Shown here: piece by piece, positions 25,322-35,086 of the stretch
Layout of the letters: every line of letters begins with the position of its first letter
Numbering within the stretch: the first letter of the stretch is position 1
Assembly: GCF_029945925.1 (NCBI RefSeq)
Contig: NZ_JAQSDN010000009.1
Coordinates: forward strand, 1 to 64,000
Reading direction: 5' to 3'
Source of the DNA: Polaromonas sp.
Lineage (GTDB): Bacteria; Pseudomonadota; Gammaproteobacteria; Burkholderiales; Burkholderiaceae_C
DNA length: 64,000 nt
Program-made: the position numbers and the translations under genes
Notes under the pieces: generated by a model
Databases searched by the model: none
Told to the model about the DNA's origin: nothing
Seen by the model: only the letters and a program-made list of their open reading frames with translations

Positions 25322-25909
25322 ATGACAACCCGATTTACTCTCAAATTAATAGCTGCCGGCGCTTTACTGATGGGGGCTGGAGGCACATTTGGCCAACATT
25401 CGCACCAGCCGTCACATAACGCCAGCCCTTATGCAGGTCAGCAAATACGCGAGATCAAGGCCCTCTCGTCCACCCAGACCGCCGACCTGCTGGCCGGCCA
25501 GGGCATGGAACTGGCCAAGGCCGCCGAACTCAACGGCTACCCCGGGCCCATGCACACGCTGGAGCTGGCCGCGCAACTCGAACTGAGCGCGGAACAGAAG
25601 CAGGCCAGCGAAACGCTGATGAACCGCCACAAGGCGGAGGCTCGGGACCTGGGCACCCAGCTGGTGGAAGCCGAACGTGCGCTGGATCAGGCTTTTGCGT
25701 CGCGCCAGATCGATGCAACCCGGCTGGCGGCCCACACCGAAAGCATAGGCCGGCTGCAGGCCCTGCTGCGCAAGTCGCATCTGGACACCCATCTGCAGCA
25801 AGCCGCGCTGCTGACACCTGCGCAGATCACCCGTTATGCGCAGCTGCGCGCTTATGCCGGGCCCGCCGCTGGCGCAGCACCAGCCACCGCTCCCATTCAC
25901 AAGCACTGA
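25322..25909 (+). CDS. Periplasmic Spy/CpxP-like helical protein
   Basis: A 195-aa exported, largely helical protein. The mature part has the paired helices 'LNGYPGPMHTLELAAQLELSAEQKQASETLM' and 'LLTPAQITRYAQLR' that recall the LTxxQ-type motifs of Spy/CpxP and heavy-metal sensor-associated proteins. It begins GQHSHQPSHN and ends IHKH, so both ends carry His. The signal peptide KLIAAGALLMGAGGTFG is encoded almost entirely by a dispersed-repeat copy. It probably acts as a chaperone or metal sponge in the copper operon (inference). Confidence 0.75.
   Translation: MTTRFTLKLIAAGALLMGAGGTFGQHSHQPSHNASPYAGQQIREIKALSSTQTADLLAGQGMELAKAAELNGYPGPMHTLELAAQLELSAEQKQASETLMNRHKAEARDLGTQLVEAERALDQAFASRQIDATRLAAHTESIGRLQALLRKSHLDTHLQQAALLTPAQITRYAQLRAYAGPAAGAAPATAPIHKH
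25337..25394 (+). repeat. Dispersed repeat copy R6, encoding a signal peptide
   Basis: 'ctctcaaattaatagctgcc...ggggctggaggcacatttgg' matches the family. It is in frame and supplies the hydrophobic core TLKLIAAGALLMGAGGTFG of the Spy-like protein. Confidence 0.8.
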
Positions 25910-25926
25910 TCCGAAAGAAACACTTC

Positions 25927-26427
25927 ATGAAAAAACTTCACCCTTTCCTCGCCGCGCTGCTGCTCGCAGGCGCCACCACCTTGAGCCTTGCCCACGGAGA
26001 CGATCCGAAAACCGGCAAGGCCGCCGTGGTTGCCAAAGAGCAAAAGGAATGGGGCATCGCCGGCGACGCCAAATCCGTCACCCGCACCGTGACCCTGACC
26101 ATGGACGACAACATGCGTTTCACGCCCGACAAGCTGAGCTTCAAGCAGGGGGAGACCGTGCGCTTTGTCATCCGCAACCAGGGCAAGATGCTGCACGAGC
26201 TGGTCATCGGCACGAAAAAGGAGCTCGATGAACATGCCGCCCTGATGCTGAAGTTCCCCACCATGCAGCACGACGAACCCTACATGGCCCACGTCGGCGC
26301 CGGCAAACGCGGCGGCCTGATCTGGACTTTCAACCGCCCCGGCGAATTTGACTTTGCCTGCCTGATCGCCGGCCACTACCAGGCGGGCATGGTTGGCAAG
26401 ATCAGCGTCGCCGCGGCAACCCACTAA
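25927..26427 (+). CDS. Periplasmic cupredoxin-domain protein
   Basis: A 166-aa exported cupredoxin. Signal peptide ends TLSLAHG. The type 1 copper ligands appear as His in 'GKMLHELVIG' and the Cys...His...Met cluster in 'FDFACLIAGHYQAGM'. Such proteins shuttle electrons or copper and accompany multicopper oxidases. Its start is 17 nt after the Spy-like gene, with a gaaagaaac region upstream. The stop codon falls in the first unit of an octamer array. Confidence 0.88.
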   Translation: MKKLHPFLAALLLAGATTLSLAHGDDPKTGKAAVVAKEQKEWGIAGDAKSVTRTVTLTMDDNMRFTPDKLSFKQGETVRFVIRNQGKMLHELVIGTKKELDEHAALMLKFPTMQHDEPYMAHVGAGKRGGLIWTFNRPGEFDFACLIAGHYQAGMVGKISVAAATH

Positions 26428-26469
26428 CCCATTAACCCGCTAACGCGTTAACCCGATAGCCCGATAACC
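26422..26469 (+). repeat. Six tandem degenerate octamers (CnnTAACC)
   Basis: The units are cactaacc, cattaacc, cgctaacg, cgttaacc, cgatagcc and cgataacc, head to tail with no gaps. The first unit contains the cupredoxin stop. Because the period is 8, stop codons fall in all three forward frames. The function is unknown. Confidence 0.7.
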
Positions 26470-26502
26470 CCCGACGACACCCAATCCCTCAAGGAGCATC
26501 TC

Positions 26503-26970
26503 ATGCAAAGACGATTTTTTGTACAAGCCATGGCCAGCCTCACCGGGACCGCTCTGCTGGCACCCACGCTGATGGCACAGACCCGGCCGCAGGTCGAAGT
26601 CTGGAAAGACCCCAACTGCGGTTGCTGCAAGGACTGGGTGGTCCACATGGAAGCCAACGGTTTCGATGTCAAGGTGCACGATAGCGGCAACACTGCCGCC
26701 CGGAAACGGCTGGGCGTGCCCGACAAGCTCGGCTCCTGCCACACCGCGCTGGTCGGCGGCTACGCCATCGAAGGCCATGTGCCGGCCCGCGAGGTGCATC
26801 GCCTGCTCAAGGAACGTCCGGCCGCTGTCGGCCTGTCGGTGCCTGGCATGCCGGTTGGCTCGCCCGGCATGGATGGCCCCGAGTACGGCACGCGCAAGGA
26901 CCCGTATGACGTGGTGCTCATCAGCCGCAGCGGGACGACCCGCGTTTATCAAAGTTATCACCGCGCCTGA
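26503..26970 (+). CDS. DUF411 metal-binding protein
   Basis: A 155-aa exported protein with a Tat-like or Sec signal (MQRRFFVQAMASLTGTALLAPTLMAQ). The DUF411 signature is complete: 'VEVWKDPNCGCCKDWVVHM', 'LGSCHTALVGGYAIEGHVPA' and 'GLSVPGMPVGSPGM'. The CxCC motif and SCH suggest thiol-based metal binding. DUF411 proteins (CopG type) are regular members of copper and silver resistance operons. aaggag lies upstream of the ATG. Confidence 0.9.
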   Translation: MQRRFFVQAMASLTGTALLAPTLMAQTRPQVEVWKDPNCGCCKDWVVHMEANGFDVKVHDSGNTAARKRLGVPDKLGSCHTALVGGYAIEGHVPAREVHRLLKERPAAVGLSVPGMPVGSPGMDGPEYGTRKDPYDVVLISRSGTTRVYQSYHRA

Positions 26971-26990
26971 GCGCATTCAAGGGAATTGAC

Positions 26991-27278
26991 ATGAAATACT
27001 TCACCACACTGATCGCCACCCTCGTGACGTCGGCCGCGTTCGCGCAGGCTGCCCTGCCCGTCTCTGAAGCCGAGGTCCGCAAGGTCGACAAGGACGCCGG
27101 CAAGATCACCCTCAAACACGGCGAAATCAAGAACCTGGACATGCCGCCCATGAGCATGGTGTTCCAGGTCAAGGACAAGGCCCTGCTCGACAAGGTCCAG
27201 GCCGGTGACAAGATCAGCTTCACGGCCGACAAGGTCAACGGCGCCTATACGGTGATGTCGATCGAGCCGGCCAAATAA
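26991..27278 (+). CDS. CusF-like periplasmic copper chaperone
   Basis: A 95-aa exported OB-fold protein; signal peptide ends SAAFAQA. It matches CusF in layout: 'KITLKHGEIKNLDMPPMSMVFQV' carries the His and the two Met ligands. The Trp that caps Cu(I) in E. coli CusF is replaced by Met (DMPPMSM), a variant frequent in environmental homologues. It is the last clear gene of the copper operon, 20 nt after DUF411. Confidence 0.88.
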   Translation: MKYFTTLIATLVTSAAFAQAALPVSEAEVRKVDKDAGKITLKHGEIKNLDMPPMSMVFQVKDKALLDKVQAGDKISFTADKVNGAYTVMSIEPAK

Positions 27279-27582
27279 ACATGAGCCGCGGCCAGCGAGT
27301 GCAAGAAAGCCGTATTCGCATTGGCTGGATTGATGCTGGCGTTCAGTGGCGTGCTGCAATGGCGCAACCGGTCTGCTTCCCGCGCGCTCGATCCGGCACT
27401 GCGCCAGGCCTGCCTGCGCACCCGGAAAACTTCAACCCGGGTGTGCGGTGTGAGCGCGGTGATCTACCTCCCGGGCGGCTGGTTTGCATTCAATCAGCAG
27501 TGGCTGGACACGTTCTGACCGTGCTACCTGCGAGGCGCTTTCTCACAGGTCACGCATCGCCCTGAAATCCGGCCGAAGCTTG
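27279..27582. other. Gap after the copper operon with a doubtful small ORF
   Basis: This 304-nt region separates the rightward copper operon from the leftward beta-propeller gene. It contains one plausible but poorly supported small membrane-protein reading frame (27321-27518) and otherwise no recognisable gene or strong terminator. Confidence 0.5.
27321..27518 (+). pseudogene. Possible small membrane protein, start damaged
   Basis: The 65-aa frame MAGLMLAFSGVLQWRNRSAS... YLPGGWFAFNQQWL has one or two membrane-like segments and natural composition. The frame is open upstream to 27285 but only TTG is available as start. An ATG at 27281, just after cusF, is one frame off; a one-base shift would join it to give a normal N-terminus. 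A degraded or frameshifted gene is therefore likely. Confidence 0.35.
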
Positions 27583-28623
27583 TCACGGTCTCACGCTGAC
27601 GCCGTTGGGCCCTTTGCCAACGGGTACGGTTGCCGCCACACTGCGCTTCCTGATATCGAGCACCGACAGCGTGCCGGCGTAGGTGTTCGTGATGTAGGCG
27701 TATCGTCCGTCCCGGTCAATGGCCACGCCGTGAGCGCCGGCGCCGGTTTCAACGGTCTTGATTACCTTGAAAGTACCGAGATCGATCATGCTGACGGTCT
27801 TGCCTGGTTTTTTTCGCGTGCCCTGGTTGGCAACAAGCAAGGTGGTGGAATCCGGCGTCGCGAACAACTGAATGGGAACCGTTCCGACAGCAATCCTGTG
27901 CAAGATCTTGCGGGTCGCAGGATCGATCACCGCAACAGCGTTTTCTCCGGACAGTGAAACGAACGCCAGACGCCCGTCGGGCGTAAAGCCAACCTGGGCT
28001 GGCCCTTTGCCCACCGGTATTTGCGCCACTTCCTTTTGACTGGCTGTATCCACCACGGATACCGTGCCCCCCTTGAGGTTGGCAACATAGGCCTGCGTGC
28101 CGCCCGGGCTGAATCGAATGCCGTGGGGAAATTTTCCAACCGCTATCGTTGACACCCGGCGTTGCGTCGAGGCATTTATCACGCTCAATGTGTTGTCGCC
28201 GCCGTTGGTGACGTAGGCAAAGCGACCATCCGGAGTCAGCACAACATGCGCTGGATGCAAACCTACCCCTACTTTCGCAACCACCGCATGGGTCGTGGTG
28301 TCAATCACCCAGACGGCACCAGCATCGCCCATGGCCTGATGCTCGTCCTTGCCCATGCCTTGATGAGCAGAAGCATCTGCGGTAGCCGGCTCTCCATTGT
28401 TGGTCACCCACACCCGCGTGCCATCCGGTGAGACTTGCACGTTGTGCGGCTTTGCGCCTACACGCACGTTGGCAAGCGTCTTGAACGACTCAGCATCCAG
28501 CACGCTGACCGTGTCGGCCTCCTCGTTCGCTACATACACCTTGTCTGCCGCCAGGCCGACACCCGCGACACCCCATCCTGACAGCATTGCCACCATCACC
28601 AGCCAGTTCCTGATTCCAGACAT
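27583..28623 (-). CDS. Secreted YVTN-type beta-propeller protein
   Basis: A 346-aa exported protein with signal peptide ending GVGLAAD and about seven YVTN repeats ('DKVYVANEEADTVSVLDAESFKTLANVRVG' is the first; later copies contain 'AYVTNGGDNTLSVI' and 'AYITNTYAGTLSVLD'). A His/Met-containing insertion (AHQGMGKDEHQAMGD) lies in the second blade. ATG at 28623 has aaggag upstream. Such propellers occur in surface layers, cytochrome-associated proteins and metal clusters. Its role here is unknown. Confidence 0.88.
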   Translation of the reverse strand: MSGIRNWLVMVAMLSGWGVAGVGLAADKVYVANEEADTVSVLDAESFKTLANVRVGAKPHNVQVSPDGTRVWVTNNGEPATADASAHQGMGKDEHQAMGDAGAVWVIDTTTHAVVAKVGVGLHPAHVVLTPDGRFAYVTNGGDNTLSVINASTQRRVSTIAVGKFPHGIRFSPGGTQAYVANLKGGTVSVVDTASQKEVAQIPVGKGPAQVGFTPDGRLAFVSLSGENAVAVIDPATRKILHRIAVGTVPIQLFATPDSTTLLVANQGTRKKPGKTVSMIDLGTFKVIKTVETGAGAHGVAIDRDGRYAYITNTYAGTLSVLDIRKRSVAATVPVGKGPNGVSVRP

Positions 28624-29122
28624 GATTACTCCTTGTTAAAAAATTCATTGCATCCCGGGCCATGCGTGTCACGCACCACTCTGCGTAAGCCTGGCCCAGG
28701 AGTTTTCCCAGCCAGCGCCCGGCCAGGCCGGTTGGAGAGCTGTAGTCAATCCAGACACGCAAGCGGGTACCGGTGGCTGCCGGGGAAAGTTCGAATCCCA
28801 TGCGGTACCGGCCGATCACCAGCAAGCGCGGCTGACCGCGCGTTTCCCAGGTTTTCCGGACAGGAGGCTCATAGCGGGTAACAACTTCCTCCACATGCAA
28901 AGACACACCGAGAACTCGGCCTTTCATGCGTATCACTGATCCGACCGCCTGACCCCGCTGGCTGTCGAGCTCTGTTTTCATCGTTGCGCCCGCCATCATG
29001 AGAGACCGCTTCTCCATGTGCGCGGACAGCCGTCTGTGATCGTCCAGCCATGCGAAGATGGCTGTGGAATCTGCGGCAATCCCGACCAGCGCTTCCCGAT
29101 GAAGCTGGAACGGCGCATTCAT
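28490..29122 (-). CDS. SRPBCC-family protein overlapping the beta-propeller gene
   Basis: A 210-aa protein whose first ~155 residues match the SRPBCC (START/polyketide-cyclase) fold: 'MNAPFQLHREALVGIAADSTAIFAWLDDHRRLSAHM' and 'GFELSPAATGTRLRVWIDYSSP'. The last ~45 residues, read through the start of the downstream gene in another frame, are Gly/Arg/Cys-rich and look non-native. The natural end was probably near NFLTRSNHV; the original stop appears lost. It binds a hydrophobic ligand or quinone in other family members; here unknown. Confidence 0.78.
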   Translation of the reverse strand: MNAPFQLHREALVGIAADSTAIFAWLDDHRRLSAHMEKRSLMMAGATMKTELDSQRGQAVGSVIRMKGRVLGVSLHVEEVVTRYEPPVRKTWETRGQPRLLVIGRYRMGFELSPAATGTRLRVWIDYSSPTGLAGRWLGKLLGQAYAEWCVTRMARDAMNFLTRSNHVWNQELAGDGGNAVRMGCRGCRPGGRQGVCSERGGRHGQRAGC

Positions 29123-29167
29123 GCACGGTTCCGCCGCGGGCCGTGGTGAAGGGTTTTCAGTTCCATC

Positions 29168-29419
29168 TCATGACCCCTTCCCGTGGCTCGTGTGCTCCGG
29201 CTCCTGTCGCCGATGCCCATGGCCGCCATGGCCGTGCCCATGCATCAGGTGCATCAACGGACAGGCCAGCAAAAGCAGGTACGGCCAGTAGCCCAGAACA
29301 TGGCCCCAGTGCTCACGCAGAAGGTAGAAGCCGGCGATCAGGGCGGCCGTTGCGACCGCCATGCCGGCAGGCCGGCGCCAGAACGATGGCACCTGTCGAT
29401 CATTGTCAAACGGGTCCAT
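29168..29419 (-). CDS. DUF2933 small membrane protein
   Basis: An 83-aa protein with two hydrophobic stretches ('GMAVATAALIAGFYLLREHWGHVLGYWPYLLLLACPLMHL') and a His/Gly tail (MHGHGHGGHGHRR). This is the DUF2933 pattern, a family often encoded in copper and mercury resistance regions. A strong aaggag site precedes ATG 29419. It lies 12 nt after the Tat-like secreted gene. Confidence 0.88.
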   Translation of the reverse strand: MDPFDNDRQVPSFWRRPAGMAVATAALIAGFYLLREHWGHVLGYWPYLLLLACPLMHLMHGHGHGGHGHRRQEPEHTSHGKGS

Positions 29420-29431
29420 GATGACTCTCCT

Positions 29432-29881
29432 TCAAAGCTGCCAGCGAAAAATCCGGGGGGCGGATTCACCCGGTCGCGCAATCCTGAGTTCAATCACGCC
29501 CGGTCGTGGCGCCGGAACATCGAAGGCCAACACCCCTTCCCGGTGATGGCCGCCGGGTGGCGCGCCCTGCCAGCTCACAGGCCTGAATGTGCGCCCCTCG
29601 TCGGTCACCAGGGTGGCGCTCCGGGTCAGGTCATCGCTCAGGTCCGCACTGTGTGTGTCCAGCACGACCATGAACTCCCACCGGCTGTCCGGGTTTCCGA
29701 TCGACTTCGGTGTCACCCTGACCGTTACCCCTTGATCGCTCGTCGACTGCGTGGCGATCGCATCAGGACTTGCCTGAGCCATCACACCCCAGGGCACTGT
29801 CGCCAGCACAAGGCCGGCGCAGGCCACCCCGCCAGCGAACAAGCAGCGCCGACTCAATTTGTAGCCTCTTGTGTCAAGCAT
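29432..29881 (-). CDS. Secreted protein of unknown family
   Basis: A 149-aa exported protein. The leader YKLSRRCLFAGGVACAGLVLATVPWGVMAQ has a twin-arginine-like SRR and a hydrophobic core. The mature chain is a single beta-rich domain ('QGVTVRVTPKSIGNPDSRWEFMVVLDTHS... GVLAFDVPAPRPGVIELRIARPGE'), reminiscent of Ig-like or CopC-type sandwiches but without recognisable copper ligands. The start at 29881 has gaggaga. It is co-directional with DUF2933 and probably in the same operon. Confidence 0.78.
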   Translation of the reverse strand: MLDTRGYKLSRRCLFAGGVACAGLVLATVPWGVMAQASPDAIATQSTSDQGVTVRVTPKSIGNPDSRWEFMVVLDTHSADLSDDLTRSATLVTDEGRTFRPVSWQGAPPGGHHREGVLAFDVPAPRPGVIELRIARPGESAPRIFRWQL

Positions 29882-30027
29882 GCCGATCTCCTCGAAAAAC
29901 AATCTGTACTGAAATCCAGCCTGCGGCCAGCGTCCCGAGGCACGACGACATCGCACGGCAACGGCAGGCCGATGCCAGGTTCAGCCGCCAGCGCGTGGTC
30001 CATCTCGGCGCCAAGGCTGGCAACTCC

Positions 30028-30450
30028 TCACCTGGCGGGCGCAGGCGGCATGCGGTCCATCATCATTTTCATCATGGTCTGCATCATCTCCATGCGTTTT
30101 TCCATCATCTGCTGGCGCGCGTCCAGGTCGCCGGCCATACCCGGCATGCCTTTCATGCCGCCCATGCCAGCGCCGGACATACGGTCCATCATGGCCATGC
30201 CGTCCTGCATCGTTTTCATGTGTTCGGCCATCAGTTTGTTGCGCTCTTCTGCGGTCTTGGCGTTCATCATTTTTTCGTGCAAGCCCTGCATGGTCTTCAT
30301 CTGCGCATCCATCCTGGTCATCTGGTCAGATGCAGCCATGCTGGGGGTGCTTGTGCTGCCCATGCGCATGGCAGGGGCTGTATTGCAGGCAGTCAATGCG
30401 CCGACAGCGGTGAGCGCTACGGCAAGGGGAATAAATCGGAATTGGGTCAT
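30028..30450 (-). CDS. Met-rich lipoprotein, paralogue of the one at 57 kb
   Basis: A 140-aa lipoprotein (lipobox LTAC near residue 20) whose mature part is extremely Met-rich, with motifs such as 'MDAQMKTMQGLHEKMMNAKTAEERNKLMAEHMKTMQDGM' and '[28 protein letters not shown]'. The same motifs occur in the protein at 57141. Dense Met suggests Cu(I)/Ag(I) binding in the periplasm (inference). Start 30450 has aggag; the track's longer start lacks support. Confidence 0.8.
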   Translation of the reverse strand: MTQFRFIPLAVALTAVGALTACNTAPAMRMGSTSTPSMAASDQMTRMDAQMKTMQGLHEKMMNAKTAEERNKLMAEHMKTMQDGMAMMDRMSGAGMGGMKGMPGMAGDLDARQQMMEKRMEMMQTMMKMMMDRMPPAPAR

Positions 30451-30625
30451 GACAGACTCCTGGTGGGTTGAAGAAAGAACGGGGAATGCATCGTATGTGG
30501 GTAAACACAGGCGCTGGCGCGATGCCTGACGCCCCCCTCTTTCACCTGGGCACAACGCCCTTTGGACCGGGAAATGGACGCAGGTCTGCGGAACGCGAGG
30601 TTCCGGGCCAGCCGTCAGAAGGCGG

Positions 30626-31069
30626 CTAAAGTGCCAGCCGCGAGTAGCGAACCCGAATGGGCCGCTCAGGTAAGGTGGGCTGGACGTCGTCCATCCGCCG
30701 AGACGTCGGAGCAGCAGGCGTCACCGCTGTCCAGAGAATTGACATGAGAGGCGCCGGACCAGGATCGGCCTGGGTCGCCTTCAAGTCTTGTTTGGGTAGA
30801 GAGTGCGCGCCATCGTCGCAGACCTTCAGGCACGGCGCCTTGGAGGGATGCGAGTCACCATCGTGACCAGCAACAACTCCCGCATGACCCGGGGAGACAA
30901 GGGGCGTCTGCGCTGTTTCGGACGATTCGACGGGTGCTGCGTGGGCGTGCGTGATGCGCGCTTCCAGCAAGCAGGCATTGGCGACCCCTGAAGCCAGCGC
31001 AAACAGCCACCCCAGCAACACCAGAAATGCGGTGTGGCGTTTGCTACGGGTGCTGAAAGAAAGCTTCAT
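30626..31069 (-). CDS. Secreted His/Cys-containing protein (CzcI/DUF2946-like)
   Basis: A 147-aa protein with signal peptide 'HTAFLVLLGWLFALASGVANACLL'. The mature part has scattered His and a 'PSKAPCLKVCDDGAHSL' Cys motif and ends IRVRYSRLAL. General design is like the other two metal-island secreted proteins (13267, 21585): signal, His region, Cys pair, short hydrophobic tail. Family assignment is loose. The start at 31069 is the only Met placing the signal peptide properly, though its ribosome site is weak. Confidence 0.6.
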   Translation of the reverse strand: MKLSFSTRSKRHTAFLVLLGWLFALASGVANACLLEARITHAHAAPVESSETAQTPLVSPGHAGVVAGHDGDSHPSKAPCLKVCDDGAHSLPKQDLKATQADPGPAPLMSILWTAVTPAAPTSRRMDDVQPTLPERPIRVRYSRLAL

Positions 31070-31118
31070 GGAAGTACAGGTTCTGAGGTCGATGCTAACG
31101 GGGCTCCGCAACGGCTAA

Positions 31119-31132
31119 TTGATATGTATCAA
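31119..31132. promoter_or_regulatory. Perfect FNR/Anr box
   Basis: ttgat-atgt-atcaa is an exact match to the FNR/Anr/Dnr consensus TTGAT-N4-ATCAA. A -10-like ttatgc at 31156-31161 places a start about 41.5 bp from the box centre, the class II activator geometry, driving the ATPase operon to the right. A second -10-like element (tagcat on the minus strand, 31092-31097) has similar spacing leftward, so the site could serve both directions. Confidence 0.75.
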
Positions 31133-31352
31133 AGGGAGTGGTGCCTGTGGGTACCTTATGCAGGTGGCACCTTACCAACGGTCACGAACTCCTTGTGCGC
31201 AGCCTCGGCCCCTGAAGAGCGGCGTGATCGCCGCGATGGCAACGGGCTTGATGTAACGCAAGCGGCAGGGCATCCCGTTCGCTGAGGCTGCGGCATGCGG
31301 ACCGGGGTGGCCGATTTTTGCGCTACCCTGACGGCAACAACCTGCCCTGCCC

Positions 31353-34048
<2,696 letters not shown>

Positions 34049-34052
<4 letters not shown>

Positions 34053-35056
34053 GCCTGATCGTACTCGTCCCGCAGTTCCTGCTGTGCGCGGTGTTGATCG
34101 CCGGCGCGGGGTATGTGTTGTGCCAGAGTGCCGACCAGATCGCCAAAGCAACCGGACTCACGGGCGGCTGGATGGGCCTGGCGCTGCTGGCCACGGTGAC
34201 CTCGCTGCCCGAGCTGGCCTCGGGCATCAGCGCCGTCACCCTCATCAATGCGCCCAATCTGGCCGTGGGCAACGCGCTCGGCGCCTGCGTGTTCAACCTC
34301 GTGTTCCTGGTGGTGATCGACGCGTTGCAGCCACACCAGCCGATCTACCGCCGTGCCAGCGCGGCGCACCTGCTGTCCGCCGCCTTCGGCGTGGTGATGC
34401 TGGGCTTTGTCGCCATGAGCCTGCTGCTGCCCGCGGCCACACCGGCCATGCTGCATCTGGGGCTGTACAGCCCGGTACTGCTGGTGCTTTACCTGCTGGC
34501 GCTACGCAGCGTCTTCGCACACGAGCAGTCGCTGCGTACCCCTCCTGAACCCGATTCCGCCGCCGCGCCGCCGCAGCAGCTGAGGCGGCAGTGGCGCCGC
34601 TTCGGGCTTGCAGCGCTGGTGGTGCTGGCGGCCGGCAGCTGGCTGCCCGCCATTGCCGACCAGCTGGCCCAGGCCATGGGCTGGAGCCGCAGCTTTGTCG
34701 GCACGCTGTTCATGGCGCTGGTGACCACGTTGCCCGAAATCGCGGTCACGCTGTCGGCCCTGCGCCTGCGCGCGCTCGACATGGCCATCGGCAACCTGCT
34801 CGGCAGCAACCTGTTCAACGTGACCATTCTGGCAATCGACGACCTCTTTTACACCCGCGGGCCGCTGCTCGCCGACGCCGCGCCCGTGCATGCGGGCACG
34901 GCAATCGCCGCCGTGGTCATGAGCGGGCTGGTGATGATCGGGCTGGTGATGCGGCCCCAGGGTCGCGTGTTGCGTTTTGTCAGCTGGGTCAGCGTGGGCC
35001 TGCTGGCCACCTACCTGCTCAATGCGGTGCTGGTGTTCCTGCACGGTGGTGCTTGA
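34049..35056 (+). CDS. CaCA-family cation/Ca2+ exchanger
   Basis: A 335-aa membrane exchanger with two inverted alpha repeats: 'ATVTSLPELASGISAVTLINAPNLAVGNALGACVFNL' and 'ALVTTLPEIAVTLSALRLRALDMAIGNLLGSNLFNV'. The Glu of each 'LPE' motif is the expected ion ligand. The start ATG at 34049 overlaps the ATPase stop (ATGA), so the track's 90-residue upstream extension is rejected. It probably exchanges Ca2+ or Na+ against protons or sodium. Confidence 0.9.
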
Positions 35057-35086
35057 GAATAAACTGCTGAACAGGCAGCTGACATC

